Assembly: GCF_016107395.1 (NCBI RefSeq)
Contig: NZ_JAAIKO010000003.1
Span: 248,001-312,000, forward strand
Direction: 5' to 3'
Source of the DNA: Streptomyces fildesensis
GTDB taxonomy: Bacteria; Actinomycetota; Actinomycetes; Streptomycetales; Streptomycetaceae
Length of the DNA stretch: 64,000 nucleotides
Position numbers and translations under genes: made by a program. Positions 50,937-58,817 of the stretch are shown piece by piece (the first letter of the stretch is position 1; each line of letters starts with the position of its first letter). The notes under the pieces are model-generated. The model saw only the letters and a program-made list of their open reading frames with translations, searched no databases and was not told the DNA's origin.

Positions 50937-52394
50937 GTGTCGTACTTCTCCGAGTTGGCTCTTCAGTACATCGACGGTGAGTGGCGCTCCGGCTCCGGCT
51001 CCTGGGACATCGTCGATTTCAATCCCTACAACGGGGACAAACTCGCCTCGATCACGGTGGCGACGAAGGCCGAGGTGGACCAGGCGTACCGGGCTGCGGA
51101 ACGCGCTCAGACCGCCTGGGCCGAGACCAACCCGTACGCCCGCCGGCTGGTCTTCGAGCGCGCGCTGAAGGTCATCGAGGAGCGCGAGGCGGAGATCACC
51201 GAGGCGATCATCGCCGAGCTGGGCGGCACGTACCTCAAGGCCGGCTTCGAGCTCGCCCTCACCAAGGACATGCTGCGGCAGTCGATGCAGCTCGCGCTGC
51301 ACCCCGAGGGGCGGATCCTGGCGTCCCCGGTGGACGGCAAGGAGAACCGCCTCTACCGGAAGCCGGTCGGCGTCGTCGGGGTGATCAGCCCGTTCAACTT
51401 CCCGCTCTTCCTCGGTCTGAAGTCCATAGCCCCGGCGCTGGCGCTCGGCAACGCCGTGGTGCTCAAGCCGCACCAGAACACCCCGGTGGTCGGCGGCACG
51501 CTGATCGCGAAGATATTCGAGGAGGCGGGCCTGCCGGCCGGTCTCTTCAACGTCGTCATCACGGACATCGCCGAGATCGGCGACAGCTTCATCGAGCACC
51601 CGGTGCCCAAGGTCATCTCCTTCACCGGTTCCGACCACGTGGGCCGGCACGTGGCCACGGTCGCCGCCTCGCACTTCAAGCGGACGGTGCTGGAGATGGG
51701 CGGCAACAGCGCGCTCGTCGTCCTGGACGACGCCGACCTGGACTACGCGGTCGACGCCGCGGTCTTCAGCCGCTTCGCCCACCAGGGCCAGGTGTGCATG
51801 GCGGCCAACCGGGTGCTGGTGGACCGCTCGGTGGAGCAGGAGTTCACCCGGAAGTTCGTCGCGAAGACCGCCTCGCTGATCGTCGGCGACCCGGCCGACC
51901 CGGCCACCCAGATCGGCCCGCTGATCAACACCCTCCAGGCCGAGCGCATCACGGCCGAGGTCGCACAGGCCGTCGAGGCGGGCGCCACGGCGCTGCTGCT
52001 CGGTGAGGCCGACGGCGCCGTCGTGTCACCGACCGTGCTCGGCGACATCCCCGCGGACGCCGCGATCCTGCGCCGTGAGCTGTTCGGCCCCGTGGTCCTG
52101 GTGGTGCCCTTCGATGGTGAGGAGGAGGCGGTCCGGATCGCCAACGACACCCCGTTCGGGCTCAGCGGCGCCGTCCACACCCGGGACATCGAGCGTGGTG
52201 TGCGCTTCGCCCAGCGCATCGACACCGGCATGATGCACGTCAACGACGGCACCATCGCGGACGAGCCGATCGTGCCCTTCGGCGGTGAGAAGGCGTCCGG
52301 TGTGGGGCGGCTCAACGGCGATGCCACCGTGGACGCGTTCACGACCGTGAAGTGGATCTCCATCCAGCACGGACGCAGCCGGTTCCCGTTCTGA
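50937..52394 (+). CDS. NAD(P)-dependent aldehyde dehydrogenase
   Basis: 485 residues. Catalytic Cys near 287 (QGQVCMAANR), Glu in LEMGGNSALVV near 251, cofactor motif FTGSDHVGRHV and the ISPFNFPLFL block. It resembles benzaldehyde/vanillin dehydrogenases. The GTG start has an AAAGGGATA SD. It stands alone, 64 bp behind the XRE gene. Confidence 0.93.
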   Translation: MSYFSELALQYIDGEWRSGSGSWDIVDFNPYNGDKLASITVATKAEVDQAYRAAERAQTAWAETNPYARRLVFERALKVIEEREAEITEAIIAELGGTYLKAGFELALTKDMLRQSMQLALHPEGRILASPVDGKENRLYRKPVGVVGVISPFNFPLFLGLKSIAPALALGNAVVLKPHQNTPVVGGTLIAKIFEEAGLPAGLFNVVITDIAEIGDSFIEHPVPKVISFTGSDHVGRHVATVAASHFKRTVLEMGGNSALVVLDDADLDYAVDAAVFSRFAHQGQVCMAANRVLVDRSVEQEFTRKFVAKTASLIVGDPADPATQIGPLINTLQAERITAEVAQAVEAGATALLLGEADGAVVSPTVLGDIPADAAILRRELFGPVVLVVPFDGEEEAVRIANDTPFGLSGAVHTRDIERGVRFAQRIDTGMMHVNDGTIADEPIVPFGGEKASGVGRLNGDATVDAFTTVKWISIQHGRSRFPF

Positions 52395-52465
52395 CCCGCG
52401 CTCCGATCGCTTTCTGACCAGCACTCCGACGTCCGGTAGCCCGGCTCATCACGGTCGTCAGATCG

Positions 52466-52497
52466 ATCTTCACTCCAACGGGTGAAGATACGTATCT
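52466..52497. promoter_or_regulatory. overlapping inverted repeats between ALDH and STAS genes
   Basis: ATCTTCAC (52466-52473) and GTGAAGAT (52482-52489) form an 8-bp hairpin. The 12-bp palindrome AGATACGTATCT (52486-52497) shares the AGAT of the right arm, so the two structures exclude each other. It lies 108 bp before the STAS start. Confidence 0.55.
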
Positions 52498-52604
52498 GTT
52501 CCGGGCTACCGCCTCCCGTGTGCGAATTCCCGCCGGATACGGTGACCGTAGGTCACCCAGGCCCCGGTGGTCGCTCGCACGGTCGACCGCGGGAGGGGAC
52601 ACCG

Positions 52605-53000
52605 GTGCAGGATGATGCCCGCAGTGATCCGCCGATCGGCCCGCCGAATCTGGTCCCCCCGGCCAATCGGTATGCGCGCACCTACCGGATCGACGCGTTC
52701 ACCGTCGTGGAGCTGCGCGGTGAACTGGACATCGACACCGCGCGGTTCGTGGCTCCGCATCTGGATCTCGTCTCCGGCGGTCCGCCCCCGCTCCGGGTCG
52801 TCGTCGATCTGTGCCCGCTGGAGTTCGTCGACTGCTACGGCCTGTCCCTGCTCTGCCGTGCCCGCCGCCGTGTCCAGGTCCGGGGCGGGGAGCTGAGAAC
52901 GGTCTGCGACCGCCCGTCGACGCTGCGGCTGCTGCGGTTGACCGGACTGGCCGAGGCCTTCCACCCGGTGCCGAACCTCGCGCGCGCCATGGGGGGTTGA
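52605..53000 (+). CDS. STAS-domain protein (anti-sigma-antagonist-like) lacking the phosphorylation serine
   Basis: 131 residues. The STAS domain spans about 25-125: YRIDAFTVVELRGELDIDTA, LRVVVDLCPLEFVDCYGLSLL (given in two parts here: LRVVVDLCPL, EFVDCYGLSLL), and VCDRPSTLRLLRLTGLAEAF. In SpoIIAA/RsbV the loop is D-S-S/T-G, with the first or second residue phosphorylated by the anti-sigma kinase. Here it is D-C-Y-G, with no Ser or Thr. The GTG start has a GGGAGGGGAC SD. It may be a constitutive antagonist or have a different role. Confidence 0.85.
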   Translation: MQDDARSDPPIGPPNLVPPANRYARTYRIDAFTVVELRGELDIDTARFVAPHLDLVSGGPPPLRVVVDLCPLEFVDCYGLSLLCRARRRVQVRGGELRTVCDRPSTLRLLRLTGLAEAFHPVPNLARAMGG

Positions 53001-53085
53001 GCGCAGCTCGCCCCGGTAGCGGGTCCTGAGGAATGGTGTTTGCCTGAGATGGTCCGAATTGGACACCTTTCAGGAGGAAATGGCC

Positions 53086-53259
53086 ATGTCCAAGCACACA
53101 GCCCGCAGCGCCCACTCCAAGGGCATGAGGCATACCGAGCAAGTGGATGCCGCGCAGGCGAAGCACCGCGCCAACGAGGTGCGGGAGAACCTGGACGCTT
53201 TCGAGTACACCGAGAGCCCCGAGGCGGAACGGCAGCACGCGCACGAGCCCCAGGAGTAG
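53086..53259 (+). CDS. small hydrophilic protein, no known family
   Basis: 57 residues, highly charged and His/Glu/Ala-rich (KHRANEVRENLDAFEYTESP in the second half). The AGGAGG SD lies 8 nt from the ATG chosen; an ATG 6 bp earlier is too close. A perfect terminator follows. I do not recognise it. Confidence 0.65.
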   Translation: MSKHTARSAHSKGMRHTEQVDAAQAKHRANEVRENLDAFEYTESPEAERQHAHEPQE

Positions 53260-53270
53260 CGGCCGGTGCG

Positions 53271-53304
53271 TGAGGGGCGGGCCCGCGACAGGGCCCGCCC
53301 CTCA
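53271..53304 (+). terminator. terminator after the small protein gene
   Basis: TGAGGGGCGGGCCC, 6-nt loop GCGACA, and the exact complement: a perfect 14-bp stem. Confidence 0.88.
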
Positions 53305-53392
53305 TCCGGTCGGCGGACATCCGAGTGCGGGAGCGGACAAACCGGGTGATCCTGTGCCGGACAGCTCAGCGGGCGATCGGAGGGTCATCAGC

Positions 53393-54883
53393 ATGGCGTC
53401 GATGGATGTTCCGGCCGGCGGGAGAGACGCGGCGAAAGCCGCTTCGCCGGCCACCAGCGCGGCGCGGGTGCCCGGCAAGCAGTACATGTCGTGGCTGACG
53501 CTGGCGTTCATGACCACCAGTTCGGTGGCGAGCCTGCGCGCGGCGCCGTCCATGGCCGTCTACGGCCTCGCCGCGGTCTTCCTCTACGTCGTGCCCGCGA
53601 TCGTCTTCCTGATCCCGACGGCGCTGGTCTCGGCCGAGCTGGCGTCGGGCTGGAACGGCGGTGTGTACCGCTGGGTGAGCGAGGGGCTGTCGAAGCCGAT
53701 GGGCTTCCTGGCGGTGTGGTGCCAGTTCGCGATGACGATCTTCTACTACCCGAGCCTGCTGGCCTATGTGGCGAGCACCTTCGCGTACATCATCGATCCG
53801 CGGCTGGCGAGCGACGGCCTCTATGTGGCCATCGTGATCGTGGTGCTGTTCTGGACCGGTGTCTGGGTCTCCTCGCGCGGCACGAAAGCCGTGGCGGGCC
53901 TGGCGAGCGGCGGCCTGATCATCGGCACCCTCATCCCGGGTGCGGTACTGGTGATCCTCGGCTTCGTCTTCCTCGGCCAGGGCAACCCCTCGGCCGCGCC
54001 GATGGACGCCTCGCACATCCTGCCGCAGTGGACCGGACTGGCGAGCCTCGTGCTGATCGTCAACAACTTCCTGTCGTACTCCGGCATGGAGATGAACGCG
54101 GTGCACGTCTCCTCGCTGCGGAACCCGGACAAGGAGTTCCCGAAGTCGATGTTCACCGCGATGGGCCTGGTCCTGCTGATCTTCATCCTGCCGGCCCTGG
54201 CGGTCAGCTGGGTCGTCCCGGCCCATGACCTGAGCCTGACAGCGGGGGTCATCCAGGCCTTCGACGCCTTCTTCTCCTACTTCAACGTCGGCTGGCTCAC
54301 GCCGGTGTTCGGCGTGATGCTCGTCGCGGCGGCGCTCGGCGGCATGCTGACCTGGCTCGCCGGACCGTCCAAGGGGCTGCTGCTGATCTCCCGGCAGGAG
54401 GGCTATCTGCCGCCGTTCCTGCAGCAGCTCAACAGGTTCGGCGTCCAGCAGAACATCCTCGTCGCGCAGGGCCTGATCACCACCGTCATCGCGCTGCTCT
54501 ACGCGTTCATCCCCAACGTGTCCAGCGCGTACTGGATCTTCTCCGTCATCACCACGCAGATCTACCTGATCGTCTATCTGCTGATGTTCGCGGCGGCGAT
54601 CCGCTTGCGGAAGACCCAGCCGGACCATCCACGCGGCTACCGGGCGCCCGCGCTGCACGTGCTGTGCGTCGTCGGCCTGCTGTCGTCGCTCGCGGCGCTC
54701 GTCATCGGCTTCGTGCCCTCCTCGCAGTTCGGCGGCGGCAGCGTCCTCGCCTACGTGGGCATCGTCACGTCCGGGCTCCTCCTGCTGGGGCTGCTGGTGC
54801 CGTACCTGTTCTACACACTGCGCAAGCCCAGTTGGCGCCAGCACGTGGACGAGAACCCGGCAGAGGCGGGAGTCGACGCATGA
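53393..54883 (+). CDS. APC-family amino acid permease/antiporter
   Basis: 496 residues with about 12 membrane helices (GLAAVFLYVVPAIVFLIPTA, MGFLAVWCQFAMTIFYYPSL and so on). The layout and the loop GWNGGVYRWVSEGL fit the glutamate:GABA/amino acid antiporter group (GadC/AdiC-like), proton-linked or exchange transport. The SD GGAGGGT is 7-8 nt before the ATG. The stop overlaps the next start (ATGA). With a dipeptidase two genes on, it may feed or clear amino acids. Confidence 0.88.
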   Translation: MASMDVPAGGRDAAKAASPATSAARVPGKQYMSWLTLAFMTTSSVASLRAAPSMAVYGLAAVFLYVVPAIVFLIPTALVSAELASGWNGGVYRWVSEGLSKPMGFLAVWCQFAMTIFYYPSLLAYVASTFAYIIDPRLASDGLYVAIVIVVLFWTGVWVSSRGTKAVAGLASGGLIIGTLIPGAVLVILGFVFLGQGNPSAAPMDASHILPQWTGLASLVLIVNNFLSYSGMEMNAVHVSSLRNPDKEFPKSMFTAMGLVLLIFILPALAVSWVVPAHDLSLTAGVIQAFDAFFSYFNVGWLTPVFGVMLVAAALGGMLTWLAGPSKGLLLISRQEGYLPPFLQQLNRFGVQQNILVAQGLITTVIALLYAFIPNVSSAYWIFSVITTQIYLIVYLLMFAAAIRLRKTQPDHPRGYRAPALHVLCVVGLLSSLAALVIGFVPSSQFGGGSVLAYVGIVTSGLLLLGLLVPYLFYTLRKPSWRQHVDENPAEAGVDA

Positions 54884-55338
54884 AGCGCACCGCGGGGAAC
54901 ATGAAGCGCACCCTGATGGCGTCCGAGCACCGGTGGATCTACATCGGCTCGATCGTGCTGCTGGTGGTGTTCGCCGTCATCGGGATCATCCAGTACACGA
55001 CCCTGCGCGAGACGGCCAAGGCCAACGACAAGGCCGACCAGCTCTCCAAGCAGCTCGCCGACGCCGGCTATCCGGTGCCCGACCACGACCTGATCGTCCG
55101 GACCCTGGGCGACGACGGCGCGTCGCTGTGCAGGGACCCGGGCAACGCCCTGGTCAAGGCCCAGGCGAAGGCGGCCCTCGTCAACGGCGCGAGCGGTCCC
55201 GGTACGCGCCCGGTCATCGCCGACAGCGAGGCGATCAGCGCGGCCTCGCTGGCCGTCTCCGTCTACTGCCCGGACAAGCTCGGTGAGTTCGAGAAGGCGT
55301 ACGGCGGCCTCAAGTACGACGACACCGTCAAGAAGTGA
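54880..55338 (+). CDS. single-pass membrane protein of unknown function
   Basis: 152 residues. A membrane helix (about 20-40, IYIGSIVLLVVFAVIGIIQY) is followed by an outer domain of ~110 residues with a heptad-like start (TLRETAKANDKADQLSKQLA) and two cysteines (LCRDPGN, VYCPDK). It is coupled to the permease (ATGA) and 37 bp ahead of the dipeptidase. It is possibly an accessory subunit of the permease; no family is recognised. Confidence 0.78.
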   Translation: MKRTAGNMKRTLMASEHRWIYIGSIVLLVVFAVIGIIQYTTLRETAKANDKADQLSKQLADAGYPVPDHDLIVRTLGDDGASLCRDPGNALVKAQAKAALVNGASGPGTRPVIADSEAISAASLAVSVYCPDKLGEFEKAYGGLKYDDTVKK

Positions 55339-55375
55339 CCGCCGCCGCAACCCCGCACCCTCCAGGAGCCGTGTG

Positions 55376-56722
55376 ATGTCCGACGACCTCAAACAGCGCA
55401 TCAGCGGCCTGATGCCCCGCGCCAAGGCCGATCTGACGGAGCTGGTCGCCATGACCTCGGTGGCCGACCCCCGCCAGTACCCGGTGGAGGAGTGCCACCG
55501 CACCGCGCAGTGGGTAGCGGACGCCTTCACCGAGCTGGGCTTCACCGACATGCGGCTGGCCGACACCATCGACGGCAGCAAGGCCGTGCTCGGCCACCGG
55601 CCGGGCCCGCCCGGCGCGCCGACCGTGCTGCTCTACTGCCACTACGACGTGCAGCCGCCGCTCGACGACGCCGCCTGGACCAGCCCGCCCTTCCGGCTCA
55701 CCGAGCGCGACGGGCGCTGGTACGGGCGAGGCACCGCGGACTGCAAGGGCAACATCGCCATGCACCTCACGGCGCTGCGGGCGCTCGGCGACGACATCCC
55801 CGTCACCCTGAAGTTCATCGCCGAGGGGTCGGAGGAGCAGGGCACCGGCGGCCTGGAGGACTTCGTCCCCAAGAACGCCGAGGAGCTGCGCGCCGACGCG
55901 ATCCTGGTCTGCGACACGGGCAACGCGGCCGTCGGCGTCCCCGCCGCGACCGTCACGCTGCGCGGGCTCGCGAACGTCGTGGTCACCGTCACCGCGCTGG
56001 ACTCCGAGATGCACTCCGGGATGTTCGGCGGTCCCGCCCCCGACGCGCTCGCCGCGCTCATCCACATGCTGGCGTCGCTGCGCGACAGCCGGGGCAACAC
56101 CACCGTCGACGGCCTGGACAACACCAGGACGTGGACCGGCGAGGGGTACGACCCGGAGCAGTTCCGCACCGACGCGCACATGGTGGAGGGCACCGAGCTG
56201 CTCGGTGACGGCACCGTCTCCGACATGCTGTGGGCCCGCCCGGCCCTCACCGTCCTCGGTATCGACTGCCCGCCCGTCGTCGGCTCCTCCGCCGCGATCC
56301 AGGCCACCGCCGCCGCCCGCCTCAATCTGCGGGTGCCGCCGGGCACCGACCCGCGAACGGCGCAGGACGCGCTCGCCGCGCACCTGGAGAAGGCCGCGCC
56401 CTGGGGGGTGCGGGTGGAGATCGAGCGGGAGTCGTCCGGTGCCCCCTTCGAGGCCGTCACCACGGGGCCGGCCTACGCCGCGCTGGGCGCGGCCATGGAG
56501 GAGGCGTACGGCAAGCCCATGACGACCCTCGGGCAGGGCGGCTCGATCCCGCTGTGCAACGTCTTCGCGGACACCTACCCCGATGCCGAGATCATCCTGA
56601 TGGGCGTCGAGGAACCGCTGTGCCTCATCCACGCGCCGAACGAGAGCGTCGACCCGACCGAGATCGCGAACATGGCGCTGTCCGAGGCGCTGTTCCTGCG
56701 GAGCTTCGGGAAGAAGAAGTAG
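55376..56722 (+). CDS. M20-family metallodipeptidase
   Basis: 448 residues. Zinc ligands: H in LLYCHYDVQPP, bridging D in GRGTADCKGN, catalytic Glu pair in AEGSEEQG, and H in LIHAPNESV. The dimerisation lid domain contains ALDSEMHSGMFGG. These di-zinc enzymes of the carnosinase/CNDP type cleave dipeptides in the cytoplasm. An AGGAG SD precedes the ATG by 7-8 nt. It ends the permease operon. Confidence 0.93.
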   Translation: MSDDLKQRISGLMPRAKADLTELVAMTSVADPRQYPVEECHRTAQWVADAFTELGFTDMRLADTIDGSKAVLGHRPGPPGAPTVLLYCHYDVQPPLDDAAWTSPPFRLTERDGRWYGRGTADCKGNIAMHLTALRALGDDIPVTLKFIAEGSEEQGTGGLEDFVPKNAEELRADAILVCDTGNAAVGVPAATVTLRGLANVVVTVTALDSEMHSGMFGGPAPDALAALIHMLASLRDSRGNTTVDGLDNTRTWTGEGYDPEQFRTDAHMVEGTELLGDGTVSDMLWARPALTVLGIDCPPVVGSSAAIQATAAARLNLRVPPGTDPRTAQDALAAHLEKAAPWGVRVEIERESSGAPFEAVTTGPAYAALGAAMEEAYGKPMTTLGQGGSIPLCNVFADTYPDAEIILMGVEEPLCLIHAPNESVDPTEIANMALSEALFLRSFGKKK

Positions 56723-56749
56723 CCGCGGCGGGAACGGATCACGCCGCGG
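56723..56749. terminator. weak hairpin between convergent genes
   Basis: CCGCGGC and GCCGCGG (7 bp, 13-nt loop), starting right after the dipeptidase stop and reaching into the last codons of the leftward gene. Confidence 0.5.
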
Positions 56750-57556
56750 AGCCGGCCACGGTCGGCGCTACCGGTGGGGCCGGGGTACCCAGCCGCCGGG
56801 CCACCGGCTCCTCCTGCGCGATCACATGGCCGACGCAGATACCGATCGTGATGACGGTGAAGAGCACGATCAGCCAGGACAGCAGGACGAAGAGCGACCC
56901 GAACGGGCCGAACTGCCGCAGGCTGCGGTCGACGGCCCCCGGCATGTAGATCGCCGACCACGCGACGACCCCCAGGACGCCCGCCGACACCAGCATCGCC
57001 CCCGGCAGCAGCGGCAGCCAGGGGATCCGGGAGCCCAGCAGGAAACGCTGGGTCCACCACCACAGGAGCGTCCCGGAGAGGAGCTGCAGCGGGACGCCGA
57101 GGGCCGTGCCCACGCCGAAGCCGTCGTGCAGCGGGCCCTGGAGCAGCAGGTCGACGAGCCAGACCACCCACCGCCACGCGACCAGCCGGGCGCCGGCCCT
57201 GGGCATCCGCCAGGCCCGTTCGCAGGTCCGCTGCAGGCCGTCGCCGAGAGGAGGGTGACGATGATGCCGACGATGCCGATGGAGTTGGTCTCGGTGGTGT
57301 CGTCGGCCGCGTAGACCTGCCGGACCTGGTCCAGCGCGTCGTGGTGCAGCCCGAGGACGGAGTGCAGCGAGGAGACGAGCTGGTCGCGGACGCCCTGGGG
57401 CGCGAACGCGGCGATCACGAAGAGAGCGGGCAGGGCCCCCAGGAAGGCCTGGGCGGCCAGCCGGGTGGCGCAGTCCAGGACGTTCACCGCGGTGAACTCG
57501 TGGACGAGCCGCCCGATGAAGGGGGCCCTGCGCAGTACCCGGTCGAGCACGGTCAC
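56739..57556 (-). pseudogene. YihY/BrkB-family membrane protein, frameshifted
   Basis: The N-terminal frame starts at GTG 57556 (VTVLDRVLRRAPFIGRLVHE) and gives helices typical of YihY (UPF0761), up to IGIVGIIVTLLSAT near 57240. The second half is in another frame from about 57245 to the stop at 56739: LQRTCERAWRMPRAGARLVA, then helices such as LLPGAMLVSAGVLGVVAW and LSWLIVLFTVITIGICVG. A one-base deletion (or two-base insertion) at about 57235-57255 joins them. Both halves keep good codon use, so the mutation is recent or a sequence error. GTGA overlap with the DUF6458 gene. Confidence 0.75.
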
Positions 57557-57792
57557 GGGCGAGGGGGGTCCTCGTAGTACCGCTGCTCGTAGACGCGCTC
57601 GGATTCGTAGCGGCGGTCGGTACGCCGGCGGCGGCCGAAGGCCAGCAGCATGCCGATGAGAAGGCTCGCGGCTCCGCCGAGCATGCAGATGGTGCCCAGG
57701 ACGCCGATGTCGATCCACCGGGTCTGCCAGGTGATCGCGTATCTCAGGATCGCCCCGATGATGATGAGGGCGAGCCCACCGGCTGCGGTCAT
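57553..57792 (-). CDS. DUF6458-type small membrane protein (paralogue 2)
   Basis: 79 residues, two membrane helices (GGLALIIIGAILRYAITWQ and IGVLGTICMLGGAASLLIGM), a basic RRRRTDRR loop and the tail EQRYYEDPPRP. It resembles the protein at 35267 in order and tail. SD GAAGGGA before the ATG. Its stop overlaps the start of the YihY gene. Confidence 0.82.
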   Translation of the reverse strand: MTAAGGLALIIIGAILRYAITWQTRWIDIGVLGTICMLGGAASLLIGMLLAFGRRRRTDRRYESERVYEQRYYEDPPRP

Positions 57793-58009
57793 GTCGAGGT
57801 CCCTTCCGGGGCATGGACGGCGTCGGTCGTCACCGGCTCTCCGCCCAGCCTGCGGGGCCCGGCCTCCGCTGTCCTGTCGGGAGCCGTCACGTTGGGCCGT
57901 TGGGGGACCGGAATGTCATAGTCTGAATGCAGACAAATACTCCCAAAGTTATGCTGGCGATCCGATTCCGGTAGCGGACTCGGACACCGCACCCAGGAGA
58001 GGACGGACC
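57793..58009. promoter_or_regulatory. divergent promoter gap with a GTCTG/CAGAC repeat
   Basis: 217 bp between the DUF6458 gene and the DUF6325 operon. An inverted repeat GTCTG-aatg-CAGAC (57921-57934) sits in an AT-rich strip (57910-57960). A common regulator for both operons is possible. No other feature seen. Confidence 0.45.
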
Positions 58010-58429
58010 GTGGGAATCGGACCCGTCGAATACCTTGTCGTCGCATTTCCCGGCAGCCGGTTCACCGGCCGCATCGCACCCGCGCTCGCCGACATCGTCG
58101 CGTCCCGCACCGTACGGATCCTCGACATCACCTTCGTCCGGCGGGAGGAGGACGGGACGATCGAGTGTGTGGAGCTCCAGGACCTCGACCCCGACGACCT
58201 GGTCGCCTACGACCCGGTGGAGGGCACCATCGCCGGGCTCTTCAACGACGCGGACATCCAGGCGCTCGCCCGGAGCGTGCCGCCGGGCAGCTCGGCGGCG
58301 CTCATCGTCTGGGAGGACCTGTGGGCGGTACCGCTCACCGATGCCGTCCGCGGTGCCGGCGGGATCACCGTGGCCCACGAGCAGATCCCGGCGGAGATCG
58401 CGGAGCGGGCTCTCGCGGAGGCCCGCTGA
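58010..58429 (+). CDS. DUF6325 protein
   Basis: 139 residues: GPVEYLVVAFPGSRFTGRIA, then LADIVASRTVRILDITFVRR, VELQDLDPDD and GITVAHEQIPAEIAERAL. It is a soluble alpha/beta protein common in streptomycetes and linked, by genome context, to SHOCT proteins and stress phosphatases. No biochemical role is known. The GTG follows an AGGAGAGGAC SD. Confidence 0.82.
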   Translation: MGIGPVEYLVVAFPGSRFTGRIAPALADIVASRTVRILDITFVRREEDGTIECVELQDLDPDDLVAYDPVEGTIAGLFNDADIQALARSVPPGSSAALIVWEDLWAVPLTDAVRGAGGITVAHEQIPAEIAERALAEAR

Positions 58430-58472
58430 CCGTCCGCCCGCCGGTCCGACGACTCGGAAAGGACGTCCTGAC

Positions 58473-58784
58473 ATGCCGTTTCGCAGAGGAGCCATGAACC
58501 GCAGGGGGCCCGGGCTGCTGGGTGCCGTCGCGCGCACCGCCGTGGTGGCCGGCACCGCATCCGCCGTCAGCGGCCGGGTGCGGCAGCACCAGCAGGAGAA
58601 GTTCGCCGGGCAGGAGGCCGAGCAGGCCGCGCAGGCCCAGGCGGCGCAGCAGCAGCCCGCCGCGCCGGCGGCGCCCGGCGACGACACCATCAGCCGTCTG
58701 GAGCGGCTGGCGGGACTGAAGACCCAGGGAATCCTCACGGAAGAGGAGTTCGCCGCCGAGAAGGCGAAGATCCTGTCGGGTTGA
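58473..58784 (+). CDS. SHOCT-domain protein
   Basis: 103 residues. The C-terminal 30 residues are a SHOCT domain (LERLAGLKTQGILTEEEFAA). An Ala/Gln-rich linker (QEAEQAAQAQAAQQQPAAPA) joins it to a short basic and partly hydrophobic N-terminus (GAVARTAVVAGTASAVSGRV). It lies in the DUF6325 operon, 33 bp before the phosphatase. Confidence 0.8.
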   Translation: MPFRRGAMNRRGPGLLGAVARTAVVAGTASAVSGRVRQHQQEKFAGQEAEQAAQAQAAQQQPAAPAAPGDDTISRLERLAGLKTQGILTEEEFAAEKAKILSG

Positions 58785-58817
58785 CCGGCGGGAAACGCGA
58801 CACCCCGGAGTACGGAT

